From positions 1,549,114-1,613,113 of the forward strand of contig SCFE01000025.1 in NCBI GenBank assembly GCA_004352715.1: 64,000 nucleotides of DNA. The letters run 5' to 3'. Source of the DNA: Hofstenia miamia. Taxonomy: Eukaryota; Xenacoelomorpha; Acoela. Shown here one piece after another: positions 34,451 through 44,104 of the stretch (positions are counted from its first letter, which is position 1; each line of letters opens with the position of its first letter). The notes under the pieces were generated by a model. That model saw nothing but the letters and a program-made list of their open reading frames with translations. It ran no database searches and was not told the origin of the DNA. A program made the position numbers and the translations under genes.

Positions 34451-37400
34451 TCGACAAAATTTCGTTTCTTGTTCCAGTTCAAGTACAATACATTTATCTT
34501 CAGTTTTACTTCCCCACAATAACGCATATCAGGTATGTAACTCAGTCAATTTCAATTAATTTATATTGTGATTAATATAAAAAGTCAGAACAACAACTAA
34601 ATTATAGGAAACATTTGCATGAGTTCACTTAAAACCGTAATGATATTTATTGTGTTTGAAAAAACTGAAAATTGAAATGAAGGCTTCTCAGTTTCAGTTC
34701 CAATACGAAAAATATTTTTTTGCATATCTTACAACAACTCTGCGAAATAAAAACTAATTCAATTCAATTCTGGTACACTTTAAGTTCCAGTTCGCAAAGA
34801 TCTAAAATCATTTGCACAGAACTTTTATCATCTCTACATTATTTTTATTGCAATTTAACAGGTTAGAAATTTGTCAGTGTGTCTGTTTAAAATTAATTTA
34901 TATTTAAGTGTATTAACACTCGGTGCTCATATTCCTTCATACAAGTTTTATTAATGATTTTTAACTAAATGCTCATTTATAGTGGGCTTCACATGCAGTT
35001 GCTTGCAGTGAGCAAGGAATTTATGATTGCATAGTACATTTCTGCCATACTTCTAATGAATTATATATTTCGATCATCTTAATAATGTTTTGGAGAAATT
35101 GTTATATAAGATAATTTTATTAAAATATTTTAAAAATGTTGTTCGTATAGATAGTTCACTTAAATTAGATTATTTGATTGTTTAACTATATAAACTCAAT
35201 ATTTAATTGATAAGCAAAACAAATAACAGATTTCATTGGACCTTACTACAGACAGAAATATATACCTTGTTAAATTTAACATACAAGAGGATGTCTGAAT
35301 TTTTTATTTTACAATAAATTAGTTTTATTAATTAGCGGTTTTTAGCTAAAGTTTGCAAAACAGTCGTATTCTCATTGTTTGCGTTCATCTTAAAGTCTAG
35401 TTTTGTATTATTGGTATTTTATTATGAAGTTTAGTAGGTAATTGTAAATGCAGTTTGATAGGTTAAATCTATTTTTATAATATTTCTAAGAGCAGGCATT
35501 CAAATGGATTTTTACATTTTTTTTGCAATTCTAGGTAAACAAATTGAAGGATTTTTACGTTTCTATCTCTTAACATTGCAATTGAAATTATATACCCATC
35601 GTGTTGACTTGGCGTCTTTAATGAAACCAACTCAATTGATATACTGGCGATTTTTGTCAAAATCTTTGTAAGGATTTTTGTATGTTACAGTGCTGTTTTT
35701 GGCCAAATATTCGTCAAGACTTTTATGTGCTATTTTACGGATTTTTTGAGCAAAGGTTAGAACAAACATTTACGAATTTTCCATTTTAGGTACGTCGGGA
35801 TATAGTTGAAAATTTGTTTTCTGAGTTAATCACTGATCTAGAAGGTACCAGCTCCCTTGACGGTGCATACAAATTAGTAAGAGAATTAAAAGCTTCGTCC
35901 GAGCGCAATTTCTTGGTCAAAAAGTTTTTCTGGCGTTCAAGTGTCGCATTCGCTCCTTTGCTCGATCTAATTAAACCTTGCTTGGATGGAACTGGCGATA
36001 TTAACTTGCGGTTGGATGAGCTAGAGTTGTGCACTTCTGTTTTTGAAACGATTTCTGAACTAATATTTCAATGTGATCACTTAGTGGTATAACTTCTTCC
36101 TGTTTTAAATTTTATCTAGTTTGGTGAATAATTAGCAAATTTTGTTGGAGTTGGCATACGGGTACCGGTATTTTGTCGTAGACTTTGGTATTGCGTGTAA
36201 ATTGGATGGTTCTATTCAAATTTACTCGAAATTAATATGAAATCAAGGTTTATAAAACTTATTTTTTCATACGATCACATATCAACATTGCAGCATGGCA
36301 ATTAATAGTCGTTCTTTCTAAACCTTAGGGAATAACAAAACAAAATTCACAGGATTGCATTTTCATGAATTGCATAATAGAATATTTTTTTGTATTGCTT
36401 TTGACAATTATTTTTTTCGACCCGTGTCTTTCATTGTCTCCATTTGCATTGAGAATGCTATCCTGATATATCACCATAGGTAAATTGGTAAATTGGTACA
36501 CCAAATTTTTACAACTACATCGCGGCATCTCAGTAAAGAACATAGCCATTTTGTATAATTTCTCTTCTGAACTGTTGTGTATTGTTGAATATTGACTGGA
36601 TGTCTTTCATAAATACAATTCTTTAGAAATGCACACATATATTCAAATATATTCAGAATTGACAGCTACGAAAACCAATTTTGAAAAAATGGAACACATT
36701 GTTCTTCCAAAAGATGCCTGTTTCTTGAGCAGAGCGCTTCCTTTTCAGTTGTTCGCTTATTTCTAAAACTGCTTTTTGGTCGGTGAATTTCAGGGAATAT
36801 TGCCCGAATTTAGTACCCCTCCAATAGTTGGGTAATTTTCAGTCTTATGCTGTCATCGGATATCGTTGAAACAGATGTAAAAACAAATTGTGTATTTGAA
36901 ATCATAAACAATAAAATCTATCACATGATTTCATCGTTTGAATTTGTGCTGACTCCCGCATGGTTAGTTACATTTGAATTGTATTTGAATCAATGGATCC
37001 AATGCAAAACGAAAAATGCTATACTTGACTTTGATTTCGTGAGCAAAACAGTCGCAATACAACTTGATTAAGAACATGGCCGTTTTACCTAGGATAGACA
37101 TTGATATTTCATGTTTTTCTGCGTTTTTAATTTTTGTTGATCAAAGCGGTTGATAATAGAGAGGTTTGGAAAATCTTTAAACCTTGTTTGGTACTTGCAA
37201 AATTCCGCACTATTTTTTTAGTTTAACCCATTAAAGCCCGAATTTAAAAAAGTTTGTGTATTTCGATGAAACCTTATAATTAAAGTTAAAATATTATAAA
37301 TTGACTCGTAAAAGCTAAATTTTGCAAAAATAATTGCATTTAATGTATTTTTAGAAGCGTATGAAAATTCATACTCTGGGCATTTGCATTTATATTACTA

Positions 37401-40400
37401 TAAAAGGAAAGAAAAAATTAACTTGAGAGAATTCCGTTTATTTCAATTATAGCAGTATTTTAATCAATTACAAAGAATAAAATGCTTAATAAACTAAATA
37501 GAAAACATTATTTTTGGTGAAATAGTTTAAAACAAGATGCTGGATGAAGACCAATATTGCATTTTATGCAGACAAATGTTGTACATTTTTTGCGAAATGC
37601 ACATCTTCTCTGAGTAGAATTTGAATTAATCAGATGATCTTTGCCATCAAAACGCACTTCATCTTAAAAGACATTTCGTTGCTTTGGGCCGAACACCACG
37701 TTTTTTTCCAAATTTGATGATGAGAGTAGAGCAAGAACTATTTTGCGAATGAATTCCAATAGAAGTATATTTTCATATGATCGATACAAAAACCACAAGT
37801 TGACAATGCTTCCATTCAAACAAAAACGGAACAAAGGAAAATACCACTTTCTTGATCGAATTCTAATGTGATAAAGTCCTCGCAAATTGTCGAATAAATC
37901 CACCCCACCCATTCCCTTATTATAAAGTTCGATCAAGTTAGGTTGAGAAACACTGATTTGTTTTCCTTGATTTATTTTCCAACGTTTGCAATGGCCTATT
38001 TTGAAATGATCTTCACTTTGCAGATTTGTCACTAGTGTGACTGGATTATTATCATTCCATCTGATGAGCGTATTCCCATTATGCTTCTCTCTTAGACTAT
38101 AAGATGTACCTCTGTCTTCTATTTTCAGGTCTTTTAGAGGAGCTTTCTCTATGCGATCATTTCGTATTGTCCCAACACAAAATAAGTTATTTTGTGTTAA
38201 CGTATCCATTAGGGGGAGGATGTAAAATAATTATCAATATACACACAAGCTCCCATAGGTAAAAAATTCAAGCACAATTTTTCAGTCACTGAAGAGCCAA
38301 GAGATTTTCCAGGGGGTTTTGTCACCAGCGCCAGTATAAGGTTGGAATTTTATCAGGTACCCATCACTTGAAGTGAGACACCAAAATTTATAGCCATACC
38401 TTATTGGTTTTGAACGAATAAATTGTTTCATAGGATAGTGTCCTTAGTAAGATTCCATAGCTTCATCCAGGGAAAAATTTTGCCCTAAGGGGTCTATAAA
38501 TTTGCAAAATTTATCATTCAAGTGCTCAATGAGAGGCCTAACTTTGTATATTTTATCACCCGAGTCTATTTTCATATTATCATTGAAGTGTAAATATCTA
38601 TGAATTTTCTAGAAGGTGTTCCTACTCATAGAATTATCAACTAGATAATTATTACAGTCATTTCTGGTCTCCCAGTACATCCTCCTATATGGAAGTTTGA
38701 CATACACTGACAGGAGTAAAATACCTAAATATCGAATAGTTGATCAAATGGACAAAGTCAATTCAGGGTGACCTTTCTGTGCGGCATATTTTACAGTTTC
38801 CTTGCAGATATGAGACATTATTTCTTCATCAAAAAGTAATTTAAAAGTATCAATAGGCTTCAAATGGTCATTTGCAAACTTTTCTGAAAATGATGACTTT
38901 ATATTGTTGTAAAAGGAGTCTAATTNNNNNNNNNNNNNNGAAGAGCCAAGAGATTTTCCAGGGGGTTTTGTCACCAGCGCCAGTATAAGGTTGGAATTTT
39001 ATCAGGNCAATTCAGGGTGACCTTTCTGTGCGGCATATTTTACAGTTTCCTTGCAGATATGAGACATTATTTCTTCATCGAAAAGTAATTTAAAAGTATC
39101 AATAGGCTTCAAATGGTCATTTGCAAACTTTTCTGAAAATGATGACTTTATATTGTTGTAAAAGGAGTCTAATTACTGGTATTTATCTGAAGATTCCTTC
39201 ATACTTATACATGTCCACGCTCGTGGAATTTTACGCTGCTTTTTGGATCAGGTTTCAAATCTAAATCAGGATTTTCAACACTTAAATTAGTCTTATTTTC
39301 TTTACTGCGCAAAGTAAATTCTGCAGGCATTGAAGGGACTCCCTTTCCAATATCTCTAATACTACTTGTAGTATTAGCTTCATTGTCACTCGAAGCATCA
39401 TCTAAATCAGAGTCTGCACCATCATTTGGGTAAGAAAAAGCAATGTTAATTGACTCACATTGATTAATTTCTTTAGCTATATCTTCAGAATCATCAAGGG
39501 AATCTAAGTAATTCAGCATTTCTTCTGTGTCCTTCACATTATTTGAATTAAATTTCCGTTTTGACATTATAAGGAACTAAAAACTAAAAAAAATATTTAT
39601 ACATAAAAATATATCTAAATTACCTCCAAAATATGATAATAATCAAGCATACATCAAATATATCTTAAAGAATGAGTTTATGTGAAGTTATTTTTCATAA
39701 GATAAAGGAAACTTATTTGCTGAGCAAAAGTAAACATGAATGCCCAGCGTATGATTTTTCATACCCCAGAAGTAATTATAAATAAAATAAGATTACCTAA
39801 TTATTTTTTAAACTATTAAATTATATCTTCATTTATTAATCTATATACAAAATGAACACAGTTAAAATAAATTAAATAGTTTAAATTACATATGAAAAAA
39901 TAACATTACTTACCGCAAGTGAAGCTTCACTAACCAAATCAAACAACACAATAATTATGGCGGCAAAATATAAATTTTCATTCACAGAATTTTCAAAGGG
40001 TTGCCTAATGTTGCTAGAATAATCTTAGTGTAAGAGTTTAAGGCAATTTACAAACGAATATAGGCTAAGGTTGATTTTAAGTGATTATTTTACTAAAGTG
40101 AGTAAAACGTATGAAATTTCATACGCTGGGCTTTAATGTGTTAAGAAGTCCTGGTCTGGATTTTGATCATTCAAAATCCTAATAAGTCTGTAAAAGAATA
40201 AAAATAATTATATTGTTCGCTAGCCTAATACCCCGATTTTGGTATCAGGAGTTCCTATTGTAAAAGCCAGCTATAATAATACATTGATAATNCCGAATTT
40301 AAAAAAGTTGTGTATTTTGATGAAACTTTATAATTAAAGTTAAAATATTATAAATTGATTCCTAAAAGCTAAATTTTGCAAAAATAATTGAATTCAATGT

Positions 40401-41537
40401 ATTTTTAGGAGCGTATGAAAATTCATACGCTGGGCATTTGCATTTATATTACTGATAAAAGGAAAGAAAAAACTAACTTGAGAGAATTACTTACCGCAAG
40501 TGAAGCTTCACTAACACAATAAAAAACACACTAATTATGGCGGCAAAATATAAATTTTCATTCACAGAATTTTCAAAGGGTTGCCTAATGTTGCTAGAAT
40601 AATCTTAGTGTAAGAGTTTAAGGCAATTTACAAACGAATATAGGCTAAGGTTGATTTTAAGTGATTATTTTACTAAAGTGAGTAAAACGTATGAAATTTC
40701 ATACGCTGGGCTTTAATGTGTTAAGAAGTCCTGGTCTGGATTTTGATCATTCAAAATCCTAATAAGTCTGTAAAAGAATAAAAATAATTATATTGTTCGC
40801 TAGCCTAATACCCCGATTTTGGTATCAGGAGTTCCTATTGTAAAAGCCAGCTATAATAATACATTGATAATATAATCTAGGAGTCTATTTTTACGACTTA
40901 TTTATTGTAAAAACATTTTTGGCGCATAAGTCAGAAATTATTCTATCTCGCTGTTATATGACGGTGAGGAAATTTGTCTGTAAACATCACAAAAATTTTA
41001 TTAATTGTTTTTAATTGTTCTCAATATTTTTTTCTTGAAAATTACATTAATACAATTTGAACAATAATTTACGTTAATTCTATTAATTATTAGATCTTAG
41101 TACAATGGATTTTGTTTTTGTTTATTTTGCTTTAGGACCGTCTTTCAAAATTAGAAGCTGATTCCTTGAGGATTCCTTCATTCTTGATCCGATCTATACT
41201 ATCTACTCCTTTTGGTTTTACTTGGCCGACTTGTCATGAAATTCTTATAGCATTTCGTAATCGAAGATCAGATGAGGAGAATATTTATTTAACAGCGTTG
41301 ACTGAATGGTTTATCTCAGGATGTCGACTTTTGACTGTCTTAGTAAATGTTGCAAAGCACACTCCGTACGTTAGCAGTCGGTCTGCGTTGACTGTTGACT
41401 GGATCTTTAATTATATCCAAAATCAAAATGAAATGGAAAATTTTTTCAAACGCCTAATGATCTGTGTTGTTATCTGTTTAGATGTCAATGAGTCAGATGG
41501 GTATATTTCTGCACAAGATACAGTTTGGATTTATCAG
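27858..41537 (+). CDS. C12orf56: C12orf56-like protein (4 exons found, 3' end missing)
   Basis: Four + strand exons with GT-AG borders, all phase 0: 27858-28169, 29290-29595, 35790-36086 and 41136-41537, together 439 codons. The N-terminus (TLESFLQKSL, LCESAMVTMGKEQYALKFVV, LFITQNPPENIQ, then SQHITIHYDE) resembles the N-terminal PH-like region of vertebrate C12orf56. Exon 3 carries LVRELKASSERNFLVKKFFW, typical of its middle part. No function is established for this family; it is a cytosolic-looking protein without signal peptide or membrane segment. Vertebrate homologues are longer than 439 residues and the last exon ends at a good donor, so further exons are expected but I could not find them. 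Introns 2 and 3 are loaded with transposons. Ortholog naming is from memory of the family; treat as moderate. Confidence 0.75.
29290..29595 (+). CDS. C12orf56: C12orf56-like exon 2
   Basis: Donor at CACAAG|GTTAAA, phase 0. The acceptor chosen is TTATTATCATAG|AAC because it keeps phase 0 and has the best pyrimidine-rich tract. An alternative lies at 29310|29311. Encodes a basic, low-complexity start, then DTVTLKMDIYVRNQKSPFLA and RRDSLILDTL. Confidence 0.65.
30046..31167. mobile_element. Candidate TIR element containing a LINE tail
   Basis: TATAGGCGCCAA at 30046-30057 is inverted at 31156-31167 (TTGGCGCCTATG), and weak inverted similarity continues inward. It lies between a (TA)n run and the mariner. 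The core 12 bp alone could be chance. The interior is mostly the LINE remnant at 30369-30905. Confidence 0.35.
30369..30905 (+). pseudogene. LINE ORF2 C-terminal domain and 3' end
   Basis: The frame 30369-30767 encodes ARISTTRMRLSSHQLRVETG, RWSRLERHERVCTCDN, QDEFHVIFRCPKTQLVTQQL. A TR-x-R-L-x-S-H-x-L-x-(I/V)-E-(T/V)-G-R-W segment followed by C-x-C...H-x-x-x-x-C is the C-terminal zinc-knuckle region of many invertebrate non-LTR retrotransposons. A stop at 30765-30767 is followed about 120 bp later by CAATAAACCTATCTAATCTA, probably the 3' end. Confidence 0.7.
31170..32479 (+). mobile_element. Full-length mariner transposon, coding-intact
   Basis: About 1310 bp with 28-bp imperfect terminal inverted repeats. 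The left starts TTAGTCCAAGTC and the right, reverse-complemented, starts CTAGGTTGAGTT; both end in TGGACTG and 20 of 28 positions match. TA target duplications flank it at 31168-31169 and 32480-32481. Size, TIR length and TA target are standard for Tc1/mariner. The transposase frame is uninterrupted. The element sits in intron 2 of the C12orf56-like gene in the same orientation. Confidence 0.93.
31354..32403 (+). CDS. Mariner transposase, DD34D, intact
   Basis: 349 codons from ATG at 31354, the usual mariner length; an upstream non-ATG extension is ignored. The N-terminal half has two helix-turn-helix motifs (DFRSYAFIRWRMGKTATEIF, then STVFGWVEAMEKGSF; TYEVSAELSLPQTAILKIL). The linker motif WVPHQLT is at residues 120-126. 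The catalytic triad is Asp160 (FVQDETW), Asp253 (MWDNARPH) and Asp288 (YSPDLNLCD), with 34 residues between the last two, which is the DD34D signature of true mariners. It cuts and pastes its own element at TA dinucleotides in the nucleus. All signatures are intact and there is no stop or frameshift, so it may be recently active. GC content is clearly higher than in the surrounding introns, consistent with recent or horizontal arrival. Confidence 0.95.
   Translation: MANIPDFRSYAFIRWRMGKTATEIFSDLFSTFPDVSPGRSTVFGWVEAMEKGSFTLEKRTSSGRPRETRTSENISRVRELIDQNPRLSTYEVSAELSLPQTAILKILREDLKFKNVLSVWVPHQLTTRNKVERVNCCRALIQLFDEHGFEFLGSHMFVQDETWVLWDSKPRREVWIAQDAQKPTTPRPKLTSRKTMALVGFTCRPKRFSVSILPPGVTADRNVMIQYLKDTGHRFNNLKKNKIKLGELLLMWDNARPHSANDTQAFLTCRGIQPVKQPAYSPDLNLCDRFLFRKIKNQLKGYDFTGHEDVKDCMQRVVRSLPEDELFQQLENLRDHCQAVIEAEGDYVT
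32489..34412 (-). mobile_element. TIR transposon with transposase-like ORF of unclear superfamily
   Basis: ACTGCCGTGATCTGGCAAAA at 32489-32508 is perfectly inverted at 34393-34412, and after a short insertion AGTGCA also matches. The ends are flanked by (TA)-rich sequence, so the target duplication cannot be defined. Inside, on the - strand, are pieces of one protein in collinear order (see the 33146-34343 entry). About 1.92 kb. The left end lies only 9 bp from the mariner's right end. Confidence 0.75.
33146..34343 (-). pseudogene. Broken transposase-like protein, central part deleted
   Basis: Pieces from the N-terminus: LYNPTLSHYRREHAPNKRYF (34113-34343), then SEVSYSTYRRIVASMNISFT and NECEVC (about 34060-33960), then VFTRRIGMFNETFAPLG and AAIWHEGISGRNAEDVASSL (33584-33811), then after a gap LSDPDTVTLRYLSGNAFHAK and FDNFINVVFKQGEH (33146-33517). 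This layout matches a large uncharacterised family widespread in insects and cnidarians that usually carries D-N-C-x-x-Q-N-K-N in the middle (I recall it as Pfam DUF7869; unverified). That catalytic-looking block, expected near 33520-33590, is missing. At least three frame changes. Not functional. Confidence 0.6.
34411..34452. repeat. (TA)n microsatellite
   Basis: About 20 TA units directly at the right end of the TIR element. Confidence 0.9.
34453..35789. other. Rest of intron 2, nothing recognised
   Basis: AT-rich intronic sequence before exon 3 of the C12orf56-like gene. 28170-29289 (intron 1) and 29596-30045 (start of intron 2) are likewise without recognisable features. Confidence 0.5.
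35790..36086 (+). CDS. C12orf56: C12orf56-like exon 3
   Basis: 99 codons between TTCCATTTTAG|GTACGT and GTG|GTATAA. Encodes VRRDIVENLFSEL, LVRELKASSERNFLVKKFFW and LCTSVFETISELIFQCDH. Helical and well conserved with the family. Confidence 0.8.
37664..39567 (-). pseudogene. piggyBac transposase, inactivated
   Basis: From ATG at 39567: MSKRKFNSNNVKDTEEML and an acidic N-terminus. After frame breaks come GILLLSVYVKLPYRRMYW, LIEHLNDKFCKF, GQNFSLDEAMESY (first catalytic Asp region, about 38480-38450), then a stop before GHYPMKQFIRSKPIRYGYKF, then GYLIKFQPYTGAG. The last open frame (38209-37664) has NKGMGGVDLFDNLRGLYHIR and SRKWYFPLFRFCLN, the hallmark C-terminal part of DDE_Tnp_1_7. In-frame stops include one before LDSFYNNIK (about 39175) and the one after EAMESY. 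The cysteine-rich C-terminal finger is at best a remnant. Confidence 0.88.
38291..39174. repeat. Scrambled duplications inside the piggyBac
   Basis: 38759-38925 recurs at 39008-39174. 38291-38357 recurs at 38940-39006 between 14 Ns (38926-38939) and one N (39007). Taking out one copy of each restores collinearity with the transposase, so this is a scaffolding patch rather than biology. I see a single-base difference between the 167-bp copies (tcatcaaaaag/tcatcgaaaag). Confidence 0.85.
40293..40720. mobile_element. Internally deleted piggyBac copy
   Basis: Follows a single N (40292). The left part matches 37241-37433 and the right part matches 39905-40140 of the full element; about 2.47 kb between them is missing. 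The joint lies at a shared ATT (GAGAGAATT|ACTTACC). It ends with the same TTAA, and the next 151 bp (40721-40871) repeat the flank of the full element (40141-40291). Same insertion site, so probably the other allele placed in tandem. Confidence 0.85.
41136..41537 (+). CDS. C12orf56: C12orf56-like exon 4
   Basis: 134 codons between TTTTGCTTTAG|GACCGT and TATCAG|GTAGAA. Encodes DRLSKLEADSLRIPSFLIRS, TPFGFTWPTCHEILIAFRNR and VDWIFNYIQNQNEMENFFKR. No stop, so the coding region must continue in a later exon. Confidence 0.75.
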
Positions 41538-42670
41538 GTAGAATTGCTTTATAGTATTTTCAAAAAATTTCTTGGTTAATAAACAGCGATGAAATATGCC
41601 CACCCCCCACAGGGTGTTTTATAAATTATCATAAAGTGACCACAAAACTCATGCGCTACTGTCTTCATTGTTACCTGCATGCTGGCTATGAGCATCATCA
41701 CAACTAAAGTAGTCCAAGCCTGGAACAGGGTTTCAGTTTCACCACATTAAATGTACGGTTGTATGAAGTACTGCCATCGCATTGAGCACAATTGAGAGCA
41801 TTCGTTTACGTGCCCTAAATAAAATTATTGTTCCGCAAAGAAAGCGGGCGTCATCATGATGCTTCTAGTGACGTACTGAAGCAATGGGAAATGAACAAAC
41901 CCCTTCCACATAGCGATAATAGTACTGTTATCTTCACTGCAAAAAGTTCTATTGCAGTCTGTAAGTTCTGACCTTAGAGACGTGGAAACATCCGTTTGTG
42001 CAGTAGATCGAACCATATCAATGATTTACGATGTGAATACACGGACTACATAATAGTGTACTAATATATATTTTTAAGTTTTTCCCTTCCTTGTCTTCAC
42101 TACTCAATTCCTCATAAATTCACACAGGAATTAATATCTAACCACAAGTGTTGTGGTATGGTGTGGTGGGGTTACAAGTCTGCTCATAAGTACTATTTGT
42201 TATCATTTGGGTAAGGTTGTTATATGTTTAGTTTATTATAACATCATCGTGCTGTTATAGCAAAAGAAGTCAATGATTGTCTAGTGGTTGATTTTTAGGC
42301 TTTCGTGTTCTTGCTATTATTTAAATCTGTTTCAATTTTCGGTAAATTTTAACAACTGTAGATATTCAATATTTAGGTTGTATCTTTTCTAAATTGTGCA
42401 ATGCATGTGAGCAGCAGTTTGTCGAAATTAATTAAAGAATCGTTCGCAGAAGAGTTTAAGTACTACTTACAAAAGACGTACATAAAAAATAAAATCAACC
42501 CGCAATTTCCTCTCTGTTTCTCACTTTTAGAGATCTGCAAGGAGACTTCCAAATTGGTGCTAAAGTGAAAAACGACTATATATTATGATTAGCATTTTTC
42601 ACATTTCTATTTTCATCAAATTCTGCAAAATTTATTACCAGCAATATCAATTATCTATTTAAATTCCATA
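41538..42670. other. Nothing recognised
   Basis: Presumed intron of the C12orf56-like gene after exon 4. I looked for a continuing phase-0 exon and found none convincing. 36087-37222 (before the piggyBac) is also featureless. Confidence 0.45.
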
Positions 42671-42678
42671 TTCTAAAC

Positions 42679-42993
42679 TTGGGGTGTGCAACTTGTCGCC
42701 AAACATTTCTTGCGGCCCTTGGTAACTTCTCAAATATTTGCGCTTAGATAACTTTATGTAAAGTTTTGCATCTTATATATTACTCTTGACACTTATCTTT
42801 TTCAGAAGTAATTCCAATAAACTTAATTAAAGATCAGTCTTATCTTACTTTTTAAATTTAAATCCAGTTTTGTTTGTGCGTATATATGGCGACATGATTT
42901 ATTGTGAGAGTGGGCAACAAACAGTGACAATCCGGCCCCCATGTCCTTAAATTTTTTAGCCTGTCTTCTTCCAAATAATGTTGCACACCCATG
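42679..42993. mobile_element. hAT-type MITE with perfect TSD
   Basis: 315 bp. Left end TTGGGGTGTGCAAC; right end, reverse-complemented, CATGGGTGTGCAAC (12 of 14). The 8-bp target duplication TTCTAAAC is identical at 42671-42678 and 42994-43001. No coding capacity. Interior contains GGCGACA/TGTCGCC motifs and GGCCC near both ends. The GGGTGTGCAAC end and 8-bp TSD place it among hAT non-autonomous elements. Confidence 0.88.
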
Positions 42994-43001
42994 TTCTAAA
43001 C

Positions 43002-44104
43002 AATCAACTATTTATTTTGAACGTATGCCATTTCAATTAAAGTTAAATCTATCGATATTATTAGTCGTCTTCTATAATTTGTCAACCGCCTCGGTGTTCC
43101 AAAAATATTCTGTCACTATTTTTGTAAATTTGTATGAATGATGTTGTAAAATTAATTTATTGAACTTGTACTATAGTGTAAAATATGTCAATAGATCTTT
43201 GGTATATATTAAACGATGATTAAATTGGTTTCTCCTTTAAAATTTCATTTTCACTTTTAAAATGTATGCCACTCATTCAATAATGATTTTTTAATTGAAA
43301 TACGGCATGTGGACTCCTTAGTAGATTCATCAATGAGAAATTCATTTTGTTCTATGAAAACAAAACTATTCGGTAACGGAATTTAAAAAAGTTAACATCA
43401 CTTTTACAAGTATATACCATTTACTGTATAACATACTGTTCCTCTATAATATACGCATATGATAAATGTTATAATCCTTTAGGGTTGGTACACTATTTTA
43501 TCACTATATATTGGCATGGTTGAAACATTAACTCCATAAAAAATTAAAAATTGGTTCTACATGGTAACGAAATGTCATTGTAACGGAATGTCAATGGTCT
43601 TGTTACCAGACATACATGTTACTCTTTACTAATTTTTACCATTATTCTCCATTTTTGCATTAATATCACTATAATTAAATATATGATTATAAAATAATAT
43701 GTATATACAAAGAGCAGCATAACTTCAATCTTAATTTTTTACTTTAAATGCTAACTATCGCGTGACCAAACCCATTTACCATCATATTTCCAAATCTAAC
43801 ATTTTAATGTTAACAGTTTTTGTGGTCTGCTTATCTCACAGAATGCAATAATTGCTAAGACAAGGAATTTTTTGTTCAAACAAGTGTTTGTAATTAAATG
43901 TGGCATTAAATTTACGAAACACATGCACACAATACGTCAATTTACAATAAGTATTCTATGCTATGGATAAATAAGTGGTAGCATTGCAATGAGAAATACA
44001 TGTCATTATTGTAAAATGTTCATCATAGCCATGATTTATCTGAAATGTTAGTTAAAAAAAAAGTAAATGCTTGTTAGAGTATGTAAATTTTTAAATATTT
44101 TTAA
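43002..44104. other. Nothing recognised
   Basis: AT-rich, no frame or repeat structure of note. Confidence 0.45.

Larger units (their letters stand above)
37227..40140 (-). mobile_element. piggyBac transposon, near full length
   Basis: Flanked by TTAA at 37223-37226 and 40141-40144, the invariable piggyBac target. Ends CCCATTAAAGCCCG (37227-37240) and, inverted, CACATTAAAGCCCAGC. Subterminal copies of CGTATGAAATTTCATACGCTGGG-like sequence lie near both ends. It encodes a broken piggyBac transposase on the - strand and sits in intron 3 of the C12orf56-like gene. Length is inflated by a misassembled duplication near 38.8-39.2 kb. Confidence 0.92.
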
